A program made the position numbers and the translations under genes. From Myxococcales bacterium (GTDB lineage: Bacteria > Myxococcota_A > Polyangia > Nannocystales > Nannocystaceae), in NCBI GenBank assembly GCA_020633335.1, contig JACKDU010000010.1:1-64000 (forward strand): a stretch of 64,000 nt of DNA, written 5' to 3'. Of the stretch, positions 36,757-47,000 are shown in pieces. The notes under the pieces were generated by a model. The model had not been told where the DNA came from, made no database searches, and saw only the letters and a program-made list of their open reading frames with translations. Numbering within the stretch: the first letter of the stretch is position 1; each line of letters opens with the position of its first letter.

Positions 36757-37311
36757 GTGAAGATGCCCATGTCGCCCGCCCTCGCCCGCCTGCTCACCAC
36801 GTTCGCCGCCCCCCTCGCCCTGACCCTCGCGGTCGGCTGCGGCGGCGACAAGCCGACGACCGCCAAGGCGCCCGAGGCCGCGCCGGAGAAGACCGAGAAG
36901 ACGCCCGAGACCGCGCCCGAGGCCGGAGGCGAGAAGGTCAAGACCATCGAGGGCGGCGATCCGGCCGACGATCGCTTCACCCTCAACATCGAGCCCCCCG
37001 CCGATGCGGCCGTCGGCGCCGAGGGCAAGGTCAAGCTCAGCATCGTCCCGACCGCGCCCTGGCACATGAACCTCGACTACCCGACCACCCTGGCGATCTC
37101 CCCGCCCTCGGGGGTCACCCTCGCCAAGGCGGAGCTCAAGAAGGACGACGCGCTCCGCCTCGACGACGGCGGCTGCGAGTACGAGGTCGCGTTCACGCCC
37201 TCGGCCGCCGGCGACGCCTCCTTCACCGGCAAGCTCAAGTTCGCGGTCTGTCAGGACGACGCCTGCGCGCCGGTCGAGAAGGACGTCGAGTTCCGGGTCG
37301 CGGTCAAGTAG
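36757..37311 (+). CDS. lipoprotein with DsbD-N-like domain
   Basis: The 184-residue protein has a lipoprotein signal (lipobox LAVGC), a Lys/Glu/Pro/Thr linker (about 28-65) and a beta-rich domain. The domain contains APWHMNLDYP, then CEYEVAFTP and KFAVCQDDACAPVEKDVEF. The C-x4-C at the end resembles the thiol pair of the DsbD N-terminal immunoglobulin-like domain, so a periplasmic reductant-transfer or redox-sensing role is possible. No DsbD membrane gene is adjacent. AAGGAG precedes both GTG 36757 and ATG 36763. Confidence 0.75.
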   Translation: MKMPMSPALARLLTTFAAPLALTLAVGCGGDKPTTAKAPEAAPEKTEKTPETAPEAGGEKVKTIEGGDPADDRFTLNIEPPADAAVGAEGKVKLSIVPTAPWHMNLDYPTTLAISPPSGVTLAKAELKKDDALRLDDGGCEYEVAFTPSAAGDASFTGKLKFAVCQDDACAPVEKDVEFRVAVK

Positions 37312-37419
37312 GGGAGGGCGCCGCTGCGCGCCCGGCGGGCGCAAACGGGCGCGCTCCCGAGGCGCTCAAGGCAGCGCGCCCGCCCGCCGACTTTGACGGG
37401 CCCCGGCCGACCTTCGCGG

Positions 37420-37425
37420 TACAAT
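37420..37425 (+). promoter_or_regulatory. -10 hexamer TACAAT of prkA
   Basis: TACAAT (5 of 6 consensus) ends 10 bases before the prkA ATG, with no Shine-Dalgarno between. A TTGACG at 37393-37398 is 21 bases away, too far for an ordinary -35. Confidence 0.4.
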
Positions 37426-37435
37426 CTCCGGCCTC

Positions 37436-39742
37436 ATGACCGACGCGCCCCCGCCGAAGGATCGAATCGACGCGATCGCCGGGGCGGTCGCCGAGGAGTT
37501 CGAGGTCACCCGCCGCCTCCTCTCCTTCGACGAGTGGTTCGAGCTCCTCTGCAAGGAGCCGCGGATCCACGCCCGCAACGCCGCCCAGTACCTCCGCGAC
37601 GCCTTCGACTACTTCGGGAGCCGGGAGGTCCGCAACCCGAGCGGCAAGGTCTCGCGCTTCCGCCTCTTCGACTGCGAGTTCGACGGCGGCCACCGCCTGG
37701 TCGGCCAGGAGGCGGCGCAGAACGACCTCTACGAGGCGCTCGAGGGCTTCTGCCGGATCGGCCGGACGAACAAGCTGATCCTCCTCCACGGCCCCAACGG
37801 CTCGGCGAAGACGACGATGCTCGAGGCCCTCCAGCGGGCGCTCGAGGCCTACTCGCGGACCGAGAGCGGCGCCCTCTACCGCTTCTCCTGGCTCTTCCCG
37901 AGCAAGACGGCGCGCTCCGGATCGATCGGCTTCGGCGGCGCGCCCTTCGGGGTGAGCGAGCTCGGCGACGTCTCCTACGCCCGCCTGAGCACCGAGGCGA
38001 TCGACGCCCGGGTCAGCGACGAGGTCAAGGATCCGCCGCTCTTCCTGATCCCGCCGGCCCAGCGCGCTCGCCTCCTCGAGGATCTCTGCGCGAGCCAGCC
38101 CGACTTCGTCCTCAGCGACGTCGTCCTCCACGGCGACCTCACCCAGCGCAACCGCCGGATCTTCGACGCGCTCCTCGCCTCCTACCGCGGCGAGCTCCGC
38201 AAGGTGCTCCAGCACGTGCAGGTCGAGCGCCTCTTCCTCAGCCGCACCTACCGCTCGGGGCTGGTGACGGTCGAGCCCAAGCAGACGGTCGACGCTCGCT
38301 CGTTCCCGGTGACCGGCGATCGCTCCTTCGCCAGCATGCCGGCGAGCATCGGCGGTCAGGTGCTCTTCGGGTGTCAGGGCGATCTGGTCGACGCCAACCG
38401 CGGGGTGGTCAACTACTCCGACCTCCTCAAGCGGCCCTACGAGCACTACAAGTACCTGCTGACGGCGACCGAGTCGGGGCAGGTCGCCCTCGATCACGTC
38501 GTCCTCGGCCTCGACGTCGTCTTCACCGGCTCGGCCAACGACCTCAACCTCCTCGAGTTCCGGACCCTGCGGCCGGGCGAGTACCAGAGCCTCCGCGGCC
38601 GCCTCGAGCTGATCGCGGTGCCCTACCTCCTCGACTACCGGGTCGAGCGGCGGGTCTACCAGGAGCAGGTCGGCGACCTCCTCCGCGGGATCCACATCGC
38701 CCCGCACGTCACCGCGATCCTCGCGCTCTGGGGGGTGATGACCCGCCTCCGGCCGCCGAACCCGGCGGCCTACCCGAGCAAGCTGCGGGCGGTGATCGGC
38801 GGCCTGACGCCGATCGCCAAGGCCGACCTCTACTCCTACGGGCGGGTGCCGAGCGGCCTCACCAGCGAGGAGGCGCGCGAGCTCCTGGCCGCGGTCCCGC
38901 AGATGTTTGAGGAGCGCTTCCCGATGGCGGTCGTCGGCGATCAGCCGCTCGGCGACTACGAGGGCTCCTTCGGCGCGAGCGTCCGCGATCTCAAGCGGGT
39001 CCTCCTGGCGGTCGCGGCCGAGCCGCAGATCCGCTCGATCACCGTGCCCAAGCTCTTCCGCGAGCTCCGGCGCTACCTCGGCGACACCGCCAACCACCGC
39101 TGGATGGGGATGGGGCCGCAGGGCCGCGGCTTCCACAACCTCGACGGCGAGGGGAGCGTCACCGAGGCGGCCTGGGAGCGCTGGCTCGATCTCTCCGACC
39201 GCGAGGTCCGGGAGGCGATGGGCCTGGTCGACGAGGCCCGCTACCGCGAGCTCTTCCGCAAGTACGTCGTCCACGTCTCCCACCACATCAAGCGCGAGCG
39301 CCTCTTCGATCCGGTGACCGGCAACCTCGCCGATCCGGATGAGTCGTTCATGCGCAACCTCGAGAAGACGATGGATCCCAAGGCGGGGCCGACCTTCCGG
39401 GCCGACGTGCTCTCGCGGATCGGCGCCTGGGCGCTCTCCCACCCCGAGGAGGAGCCCGACTACCCGGCGATCTTCGCCGACTACTTCGCCCGCCTCCGCG
39501 AGGACTACTACCGCCAGCAGAAGGGCACGGTCGCCAAGGGGATCGCCCGGATCCTCGAGCTCCTCAGCGACGAGCCGCGGCGCGGCGACGGCGGCGTGAG
39601 CCTGAGCGCGGCCGAGGAGGAGAAGGCCCGCCACGCGCTGGTGGTCCTCCTCGGGGAGCACGACGCCGACGGCCGCCGCGATCGCCACACCCGCGAGAGC
39701 CTGCGCGAGACGCTGGTGCTCCTCTCGAAGCACCGCTACTGA
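37436..39742 (+). CDS. prkA: PrkA-family serine protein kinase / AAA+ ATPase
   Basis: The 768-residue protein is a PrkA (YeaG) homologue. The N-terminal AAA domain has Walker A GPNGSAKTT (about 119-127) after the diagnostic FDGGHRLVGQEAAQNDLYEALE segment, and SKTARSG follows. The C-terminal PrkA domain with TVPKLFRELRRYLGD and VSHHIKRERLFDP shows kinase-like conservation. It is about 120 residues longer than typical PrkA, mainly in the middle and C-terminal helices. In other bacteria PrkA acts in sporulation, stress and starvation with YeaH/SpoVR-type partners; those genes are not adjacent here. It could act in fruiting-body or stress control. Confidence 0.92.
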   Translation: MTDAPPPKDRIDAIAGAVAEEFEVTRRLLSFDEWFELLCKEPRIHARNAAQYLRDAFDYFGSREVRNPSGKVSRFRLFDCEFDGGHRLVGQEAAQNDLYEALEGFCRIGRTNKLILLHGPNGSAKTTMLEALQRALEAYSRTESGALYRFSWLFPSKTARSGSIGFGGAPFGVSELGDVSYARLSTEAIDARVSDEVKDPPLFLIPPAQRARLLEDLCASQPDFVLSDVVLHGDLTQRNRRIFDALLASYRGELRKVLQHVQVERLFLSRTYRSGLVTVEPKQTVDARSFPVTGDRSFASMPASIGGQVLFGCQGDLVDANRGVVNYSDLLKRPYEHYKYLLTATESGQVALDHVVLGLDVVFTGSANDLNLLEFRTLRPGEYQSLRGRLELIAVPYLLDYRVERRVYQEQVGDLLRGIHIAPHVTAILALWGVMTRLRPPNPAAYPSKLRAVIGGLTPIAKADLYSYGRVPSGLTSEEARELLAAVPQMFEERFPMAVVGDQPLGDYEGSFGASVRDLKRVLLAVAAEPQIRSITVPKLFRELRRYLGDTANHRWMGMGPQGRGFHNLDGEGSVTEAAWERWLDLSDREVREAMGLVDEARYRELFRKYVVHVSHHIKRERLFDPVTGNLADPDESFMRNLEKTMDPKAGPTFRADVLSRIGAWALSHPEEEPDYPAIFADYFARLREDYYRQQKGTVAKGIARILELLSDEPRRGDGGVSLSAAEEEKARHALVVLLGEHDADGRRDRHTRESLRETLVLLSKHRY

Positions 39743-39770
39743 GCGGCCTCGCCGAGCGCTCGAGCGAGGA

Positions 39771-39796
39771 GGCCGCGCGCGAGGACGCGCGCGGCC
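39771..39796. terminator. perfect 10-bp GC hairpin between convergent prkA and S1 genes
   Basis: GGCCGCGCGC and its exact complement enclose GAGGAC (39781-39786). There is no T-run. A second inverted repeat GCGGCCTC/GAGGCCGC overlaps it on the left (39743-39774). Confidence 0.5.
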
Positions 39797-39827
39797 CGGA
39801 TGGCCCTTGGGTCAGGCCGCGAGCGGC

Positions 39828-41105
39828 CTAGCGGCGCTTCCGCGCGCCCTTGCCCCCGCCCGCGGGGATCTCGGGGATCTTGTCGCGGAGGAGGTCGCCG
39901 AGGCTGCCGAGGCCCGAGCTCGATCCGCTGGGCTTGCCGCTCTTGCCGCCGCTGCTCCCCTTGGCGAAGTCGCGGTAGTTGGAGCGCTCCTCGGCCCGGG
40001 CGACCCCGCTGATGCTGAAGCGGAGGCGGTTGTTGGCCTCGTCGCGGCTGAGGAGGACGACCTTGACCTCCTTGCCCGCGGGGAAGCTCCGCTTGGGGTC
40101 GGCGCCCGGCGCCAGGCCGAGCTCGCGGAGCGGCACGAGGCCGCGACCCTTGGGGGTGTCGACGAAGACGCCGTAGGAGGCGACGTGGGCGACGGTCCCG
40201 TCGAGGACCTCGTCGGCGCTGATCGCCTCGCCGCCGCCGCCGCTCACCTCGCCGCCGCCAGCGCTCGCGGCGGCCGCGTCCTGGAGGCGCATCGAGAGGC
40301 TGATCTTGAGGTCGTCCGGGTTGCCGCCGCGGGGCTCGATCGAGACGATCCGGACCTTCACGGTCTCGCCGACCCGGACCACGTCCTCGACCTTGTCGAC
40401 CCGCCCCGAGCCGAGCTCGGAGATGTGGACCAGGCCCTCCATGCCGCCGAGGTCGACGAAGGCGCCGTAGGGCTGGACCGCGGTGACCGTACCGTCGAGC
40501 TCGGCGCCGATCTGGAGGTGATCGCGGAGCGCCCGCGCCCGCTCGGCCCGCTCGTCGGCGAGGACGGCCTTGCGCGAGACGATCACCGAGCGACCGCCGT
40601 CGCGGATCTCGACGACCTTGAAGCTCACCCGCTGATCGACCAGCGCCTCGAGGTCCTTGACGTAGGTGACGTCGACCTGGGAGGCCGGGCAGAACCCCCG
40701 GATGCCGCCGATCTCGACCTCGAGGCCGCCCTTGACCGCCTTCGTGAAGGTCCCCTCGATCGGCGCGCCGCTGGCGGCCGCGATCTCGATCGCCGCGAGG
40801 TCGACCCCGCCGTGGCGCCCGAGCGCGGTGACGAGCTCGATCCCGGCGCGGCCGGCCGAGGCGACCCGCGCGCGGAGGCGATCGCCGACGGCGACCGTCA
40901 CCTTGCCCTCGCGGTCGCTCACCTGATCGCGGCTGATCCGGGCCTCGGACTTCGCGCCGACGTCGACGAAGACGAAGTCGCGGCCGACCGCCACGACGAC
41001 GCCCTCGACGGCCTCGCCGACCTTGATCCGGCGGGCGACCTGGGCGGCCTTGCGGGGCGCAGAAGCCTCGAACAACGCGGCGAAGTCATCGTCTTGGTGG
41101 GCCAT
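39828..41105 (-). CDS. S1 RNA-binding domain protein (four S1 motifs)
   Basis: The 425-residue protein contains four S1 (OB-fold) domains (about 20-85, 100-170, 190-270, 295-370). Domain 3 has the best signature, GTVTAVQPYGAFVDLGGMEGLVHISEL, and the C-terminus is a basic Gly/Ser/Lys-rich tail. Canonical ribosomal protein S1 has six domains and about 550 residues, so this shorter form may be a paralogue acting on mRNA rather than rpsA itself. ATG 41105 gives the usual acidic N-terminus; the frame is open to 41144. No Shine-Dalgarno of note. Confidence 0.88.
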   Translation of the reverse strand: MAHQDDDFAALFEASAPRKAAQVARRIKVGEAVEGVVVAVGRDFVFVDVGAKSEARISRDQVSDREGKVTVAVGDRLRARVASAGRAGIELVTALGRHGGVDLAAIEIAAASGAPIEGTFTKAVKGGLEVEIGGIRGFCPASQVDVTYVKDLEALVDQRVSFKVVEIRDGGRSVIVSRKAVLADERAERARALRDHLQIGAELDGTVTAVQPYGAFVDLGGMEGLVHISELGSGRVDKVEDVVRVGETVKVRIVSIEPRGGNPDDLKISLSMRLQDAAAASAGGGEVSGGGGEAISADEVLDGTVAHVASYGVFVDTPKGRGLVPLRELGLAPGADPKRSFPAGKEVKVVLLSRDEANNRLRFSISGVARAEERSNYRDFAKGSSGGKSGKPSGSSSGLGSLGDLLRDKIPEIPAGGGKGARKRR

Positions 41106-41229
41106 AGGGCTGCGGAGGATCGCACCCGCGCGCGCTCGACACAAGATCGAAGCGCGGACGCGGGTCTCCGCGGTCGCCGCGCCCTCGTGTCATGGCTTCC
41201 GGCCGCGCGGGGGCGGCCCGGAGGCCCGT

Positions 41230-42702
41230 CTAGCGCTTCTTCTTGCCCTTTTTGCCGACCTCGATCGACCCGCCGAGCGGCTTGAGATCGGGGATCGGCG
41301 GCGGCGAGTCGGTCACCGTGAGCGGCCGCCACTTGACGACCGAGTCGACGTAGCCGCTCTTGCGCAGCCGGATCTCGTGGACCTCGTCGTCGCCGACCGG
41401 GACCGCGATCTCGCAGGGGGTCGTGCACTTGAGATCGTTGTCGACCCAGACCTCGGCGGACTCGACGTTGGCGGTGATCACCGGGCGGCTGAAGGGGAGG
41501 GCGAGGGGGGCCGTCGGTCCGCCCTCAGCCTCGCCGGCCTCGGTCTCGCCGGCCGCGGTCTCGCCGCTGTTGGCCGCGAAGACGATCGTCAGGATCACGA
41601 CCGCGACCGCCGCGAGGCCGAGGAGGGCGACCATCGCCTTGCCGCGGTTCTCGTTCTCGACGGTCGCCAGGACGGCGGTCGGCGAGACGCTCCCGGGGGT
41701 CGGCTGCGGCCCGCTCGGGACGTTGCCGAGGGTCATCGGCGTGTGGTTGAGGAGGTCGTTGGCCGGCGGCGCGCGGCCCTCCTCGGCGGCCCTTGCGACG
41801 CCCATCGCCTGGCCGAGGAGCTCGGCGAAGCGGCCCGCCGTCTGGATCCGCTTGGTGCGATCCTTGCGGAGGGCCATCATCAGGAGCTTGGCGGTCGCCG
41901 GGTGGGCGTAGCGGGGCGGCGGCACCTTGGCGCGGACGTGCTTGAGCATCGTCGCCATCGGCGTGTCGGCCGAGAAGGGCGGGCGCCCCTCGATCATCTC
42001 GTAGAGGATCACGCCGAGCGAGTAGATGTCGGTGCGGTGATCGAGCTTCTGCCCGTTGCACTGCTCCGGCGACATGTACTGCGGGGTCCCGAAGACCTCG
42101 CCCGCCTGGGTGAGCTTGAGCGCGTCGGCGCCGCCAGCGATCCCGAAGTCGAGGACCTTGACCACGGTGGTCACGCCGACGGTCTCGATGAAGAGGTTGT
42201 CGGGCTTGAGATCGCGGTGATAGACGTCGTGCTCGTGGGCCTCGGAGAGGCTCTCGGCGATCTGCTTGGCGTACTGAAGGGCCTGGAGCTCGGGGATCTT
42301 GCCCCGCTCGAGCCGCTCGGAGAGGCTCTCGCCGGTGAGCAGCTCCATCACCATGTAGGGGCGGCCGTCCTCGGTCTCGCCGTGCTCGTAGACCCGGATC
42401 GTCGACGGGTGGCGGAACTGGCTGGTGACCTCGAGCTCGCGGCGGAAGCGGGTGATGAACTTGCGATCGCCGAGGGACTCGCGGCGCATCAGCTTGATCG
42501 CCACGTCGCGGTCGACCTGCATGTCGAGCGCCTGGTAGACCACGCCCATCCCGCCCTCGCCGAGGAGCTTCTGGATCTTGTAGCGGCCGCCGATCACCCG
42601 ACCGATGTCCGCGTGATTGAGCTGGACCTCAATCGATGACGCGGACGCTCGTTGCGGGTCAGGGCTTCGACCTGGCGGCGGGTTCATGGGGCGCTTGGGC
42701 AT
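41230..42702 (-). CDS. membrane Ser/Thr protein kinase with PEGA-like domain
   Basis: This 490-residue kinase has all catalytic motifs: GEGGMGVVY (about 48-56), VAIK, HRDLKPDN, DFG and SPEQ. The kinase domain (about 40-295) is followed by a linker, one membrane helix (about 355-377) and an external domain (about 395-475) with VWVDNDLKCTTPCEIAVPVG, a PEGA-type repeat. The tail is Lys-rich. It belongs to the large bacterial PknB-like group expanded in myxobacteria. The external PEGA domain may bind envelope ligands. ATG 42687 is an alternative start; neither has a clear Shine-Dalgarno. Confidence 0.93.
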   Translation of the reverse strand: MPKRPMNPPPGRSPDPQRASASSIEVQLNHADIGRVIGGRYKIQKLLGEGGMGVVYQALDMQVDRDVAIKLMRRESLGDRKFITRFRRELEVTSQFRHPSTIRVYEHGETEDGRPYMVMELLTGESLSERLERGKIPELQALQYAKQIAESLSEAHEHDVYHRDLKPDNLFIETVGVTTVVKVLDFGIAGGADALKLTQAGEVFGTPQYMSPEQCNGQKLDHRTDIYSLGVILYEMIEGRPPFSADTPMATMLKHVRAKVPPPRYAHPATAKLLMMALRKDRTKRIQTAGRFAELLGQAMGVARAAEEGRAPPANDLLNHTPMTLGNVPSGPQPTPGSVSPTAVLATVENENRGKAMVALLGLAAVAVVILTIVFAANSGETAAGETEAGEAEGGPTAPLALPFSRPVITANVESAEVWVDNDLKCTTPCEIAVPVGDDEVHEIRLRKSGYVDSVVKWRPLTVTDSPPPIPDLKPLGGSIEVGKKGKKKR

Positions 42703-42880
42703 CGGTGGCGGTGAGGCCGCTCAGCGGCGCTAGCTGTCTTCGGCAATAGTCCCTTGCCTCCAAGGAAAAGTGTAGGGGGCAAGCGTAGGTTGCGGGCTTC
42801 GCGGCGAGCCAGCGGCCGCGCGCGCGGGTCCTTGCGGCCGAGGCGTGCGCGTTCGGGCTTGACGCGGCCGACGAGAGGCG

Positions 42881-43945
42881 CTAGCGGCCCGCGTAGCTGA
42901 CATAGGGGTCCACCGGCGAGCGCTGGCCGGCCTTGACGTCGAGGTGGAGGTGGTTGTGGTGGGCGCGATCGTGATCGGGCGTCAGGATCGTATGGAAGAG
43001 GCCGCCGCGGATCGCCTCGCAGACGAGCGCGAGGTAGACGTCGCCAGGATCGGCCCCGAGCGTGGGCGCCTCCGCGAGCGCCGGGCACGAGCGGAGACGT
43101 CGCCGCGGGTAGGTCTCCTCGACCTTGGCGAGGTCCTCGCCTCCCCGGCGAAAGCCGAGGAAATCGACGGCGAGGCCGGCGTTGTGCTGGCTCTTCGACT
43201 TCGGGGCGCCGCGCCGCAGCGACGAGAAGTAGGCGATCTCGGTGACGCCGTGGCTCGCCAGCCAGCGGGTGATCGGCACGACCGCGGCGACCATCCGGCA
43301 GTCCCAGATCGTGTGCGGGTCGCTCGCCTCGTCCTTCGACCAGGGGATCGTCCAGGCGACGCCGGCGATCGGCCCGCTCAGGCGGACCGGGATCGCGACC
43401 TCGGGGGCCTCGCGGCGGGTGAGCGCCGTGAAGGGGACCTCCTGCTCGCGGAGGTAGGCGTGGCATTGCCGGCGATCCATCGCCATCAGGGCGTTGGCGT
43501 CCGGGTAGCCGGCGATCGGCGGCGGCGCCCGGCCGGCCGGCGAGGGGCGCGGGGCAGGGGGCCGCGAGGTCGCCGGCGCGGGGGCGGGGCTCGGGCCGGT
43601 ACGGGCGTCGGCGTCGGCGCGACCCAGGGGGCGCCGGGGCCGCTCGGTCGGCCGCGGCTGCGGGGCGGCGCTCGGCGTCGGCGAGGGGAGGGCGGGGGCG
43701 TCCGCCTCGCTCGCGCACTCGACCCGGCCGAGGGCCGTCACCTTGCCGTGGCGGTGCTTCCAGCGCTTGCAGGCCGGCGGGCGCTCGCGCGGGAGGTTCC
43801 AGCGGGGGGCGCTCGACCAGCCGGGGGCGGCCTCCGCCGGGCGGGCGCCGACGAGGACGAGGCCGAGGGTGAGGAGCGCCAGCGCCCGCACGGGGGCCTT
43901 CTCGCGCTCTCTGCGCGGCGGCGCCCCCGTGTAGGTCCCGGCCAT
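42881..43945 (-). CDS. exported M15/extensin-like peptidase with Pro-rich linker
   Basis: The 354-residue protein has a signal peptide (about 18-39, cleavage after AEA), a Pro/Arg/Ala-rich linker (about 75-160) and a C-terminal domain (about 185-354). SQHNAGLAVDF (H...D) and HHNHLHLDV (HxH) are the zinc-binding arrangement of M15-type (DD-carboxypeptidase, extensin-like C-terminal) peptidases, so peptidoglycan peptide cleavage is likely. Four Cys could form disulfides. ATG 43945 was chosen because a signal peptide follows; the frame is open to 44107, overlapping the promoter of icmF. Confidence 0.82.
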   Translation of the reverse strand: MAGTYTGAPPRREREKAPVRALALLTLGLVLVGARPAEAAPGWSSAPRWNLPRERPPACKRWKHRHGKVTALGRVECASEADAPALPSPTPSAAPQPRPTERPRRPLGRADADARTGPSPAPAPATSRPPAPRPSPAGRAPPPIAGYPDANALMAMDRRQCHAYLREQEVPFTALTRREAPEVAIPVRLSGPIAGVAWTIPWSKDEASDPHTIWDCRMVAAVVPITRWLASHGVTEIAYFSSLRRGAPKSKSQHNAGLAVDFLGFRRGGEDLAKVEETYPRRRLRSCPALAEAPTLGADPGDVYLALVCEAIRGGLFHTILTPDHDRAHHNHLHLDVKAGQRSPVDPYVSYAGR

Positions 43946-44072
43946 ACATTTATTGTCGGCGAGCCGGCGCGGGGCGGCAAGTTTGCCCCCAAGTCGCCCC
44001 CGTCCCGCCCGCTGCCGGCCCCTGCGTCGCCTTGATCGCCGCCGACGGCTCCCCGTATCGTCCCCCGCGACC

Positions 44073-47000
44073 ATGAAGAGCGTCGACGTCCCCGCCCCCA
44101 AGCCCACGGTCTACCGCGCGCGCAACAAGGTCCGGGTGGTGACCGCGGCCGCGCTCTTCGACGGTCACGACGCCGCGATCAACGTGATGCGACGGATCCT
44201 CCAGGCCGCCGGCGCGGAGGTGATCCACCTCGGTCACAACCGCGGCGCGGAGGAGGTCGTCGACGCGGCGATCGCCGAGGACGCCCAGGCGATCGCGGTC
44301 TCGTCCTACCAGGGCGGTCACGTCGAGTACTTCAAGTACATGATCGACCTCCTGCGGGCGAAGGGCGCCCCGCACGTGACGGTCTGGGGCGGCGGCGGCG
44401 GGGTGATCGTCCCCCGCGAGATCGAGGATCTCCACGCCTACGGCGTCAGCCGGATCTTCAGCCCCGAGGACGGCCGCCGGATGGGCCTCCAGGGGATGAT
44501 CAACGCGATCGTCGAGGGCGCTGACTTTGCGACCGCGCCCGCGGATCCGCTGGCGGAGCTCGCCCGGATCCGCGAGCCCGAGGGCGCGGTCGTCCGCCTC
44601 GCTCGCCTGATCACGCTGGTCGAGTCCCCCGAGAGCGCGCCCCAGGGCCAGGCGGTGATCGACGCGGTGCGGGCGGCCACGCTGCCCGCGGTCCCGGTGG
44701 TCGGGATCACCGGCACCGGCGGCGCTGGCAAGAGCTCGCTCACCGACGAGCTCCTCGCCCGCCTCCTCCGCGATCACCCGGAGCGGCGGATCGCCGTGAT
44801 CTCGGTCGATCCGACCCGGCGGCGGACCGGCGGGGCGCTCCTCGGCGATCGGATCCGGATGAACTCGCTCCGCAACCCGCGGGCCTACATGCGGAGCATG
44901 GCGACCCGCGACGCCGGGGCCGAGCTCGCGCGGGCGACCGACGACGCGGTCCGGCTCTGCAAGCTCGCCGGCTACGATCTGGTGATCGTCGAGACCTCGG
45001 GGATCGGCCAGGGCGACGCGGCGATCGAGCGCCTCGCCGACGTGACACTCTATGTGATGACCGCCGAGTACGGCGCCCCGAGCCAGCTCGAGAAGATCGA
45101 GATGCTCGACGTCGCCGATCTGGTGGCGATCAACAAGTTCGAGCACAAGGGCTCGAAGGACGCCTTCCGCGACGTCCGCAAGCAGATCCGCCGCAACCGC
45201 GAGCTCTTCCACGGGATCCCCGACGACGCCCTGCCGGTCTTCGGCACGGTCGCCAGCCGCTTCAACGATCCCGGGGTCAACGGCCTCTTCGCCGCCCTCT
45301 GCACGCTCCTCTCCGAGCGCGGCCAGGGGCTCTGGGAGTCGAAGGTGCCGGAGGAGCAGCAGGCGATCGCCTCCGATTGCGCCGATCTGATCCCGGCCGA
45401 GCGCTCGCACTACCTCGCCGAGATCGTCCGCACGGTCCGCGAGTACAAGGCCCGCGCCCACGCCCAGGTCGACCTCGTGCGCAAGCTCGGGGCGCTCCGC
45501 CAGGCCCGCGACCTCCTCCTCCACGAGGCCGAGGGGGCGACCGCCCTGGCCGCGCTCGATCGCCGGATCGACGAGCTCGAGGCGGCCCTCAGCGCCGACG
45601 CCCGGCGGGCGCTCGACCTCCTGCCGCGGCTCCGCGAGTCCTTCCGCAGCGGCGAGTATGTGGTGTCGATCCGCGGACGCTCGATCCGCTACCCGACGAC
45701 GGTGACGACCCTCTCGGACACCGTGATCCCGCGGGTCGCCCTCCCGCGCGACGACGAGCCCGGGGCGATCCTCCGCTACATGCTCCTCGAGGGGCCGCCC
45801 GGCTTCTTCCCCTTCACCGGCGGGGTCTTCCCCTTCAAGCGCGAGGGCGAGGATCCGAAGCGGATGTTCGCCGGCGAGGGCGGCCCCGCCCGGACCAACG
45901 AGCGCTTCCACTTCCTCTCCAAGGATGAGCCGGCCAAGCGCCTCTCGACCGCCTTCGACTCGGTCACCCTCTACGGCTGCGATCCCGACGAGCGCCCCGA
46001 CATCTACGGGAAGATCGGCGAGAGCGGGGTGTCGATCTGCACCCTCGACGACGCCCGGGTCCTCTACTCCGGCTTTGATCTCTGCGCCGCCAACACCTCG
46101 GTGTCGATGACGATCAACGGCCCGGCGCCGATCCTCCTCGCGTTCTTCTTCAACGCGGCGATCGATCAGCAGGTCGCGCGGGCGGAGAAGGAGCGGGGGC
46201 GGAGCCTCGACCCGGCGGAGCTCAGCGAGGTCCGTGATCACACGCTGCGGGTGATCCGCGGGACCGTCCAGGCCGACATCCTGAAGGAGGATCAGGCCCA
46301 GAACACCTGCATCTTCTCCGTCCAATTCGCGCTGCGGATGATGGGCGACATCCAGGACTTCTTCATCCGCAAGGGCGTCCGGAACTACTACTCGGTGTCG
46401 ATCAGCGGCTATCACATCGCCGAGGCCGGCGCGAACCCGATCTCGCAGCTCGCCTTCACCCTGGCCAACGGCTTCACCTACGTCGAGTACTACCGGGCGC
46501 GGGGCCTCGACATCAACGCCTTCGCCCCCAACCTGAGCTTCTTCTTCTCGAACGGCCTCGACGCCGAGTACACGGTGATCGGCCGGGTCGCCCGCCGGAT
46601 CTGGGCGGTGGCGATGCGCGACCTCTACAGCGCCGACGAGCGCAGCCAGAAGCTCAAGTACCACATCCAGACCAGCGGTCGCTCGCTCCACGCGATGGAG
46701 ATCGACTTCAACGACATCCGGACGACCCTGCAGGCGCTCTTCGCCTACTACGACCACTGCAACAGCCTCCACACCAACGCCTACGACGAGGCGATCACGA
46801 CGCCGACCGAGGAGAGCGTGCGGCGGGCGATGGCGATTCAGATGATCATCACCAAGGAGCAGGGGCTCGCAAAGAACGAGAACATGCTCCAGGGATCGCT
46901 GATCGTCGACGACCTGACCGAGCTGGTCGAGGAGGCGGTGCTCGCCGAATTCCTCCGCCTCGACGAGCGCGGCGGGGTCCTCGGGGCGATGGAGCGGCAG

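Noticed and set aside
37393..37425. TTGACG/TACAAT as a standard prkA promoter
   Set aside because: The spacer is 21 bases, too long for a sigma-70 promoter, so only the -10 hexamer is kept.
39828..41105. Calling this gene rpsA
   Set aside because: Only four S1 domains and 425 residues are present, short of the six-domain ribosomal protein S1.
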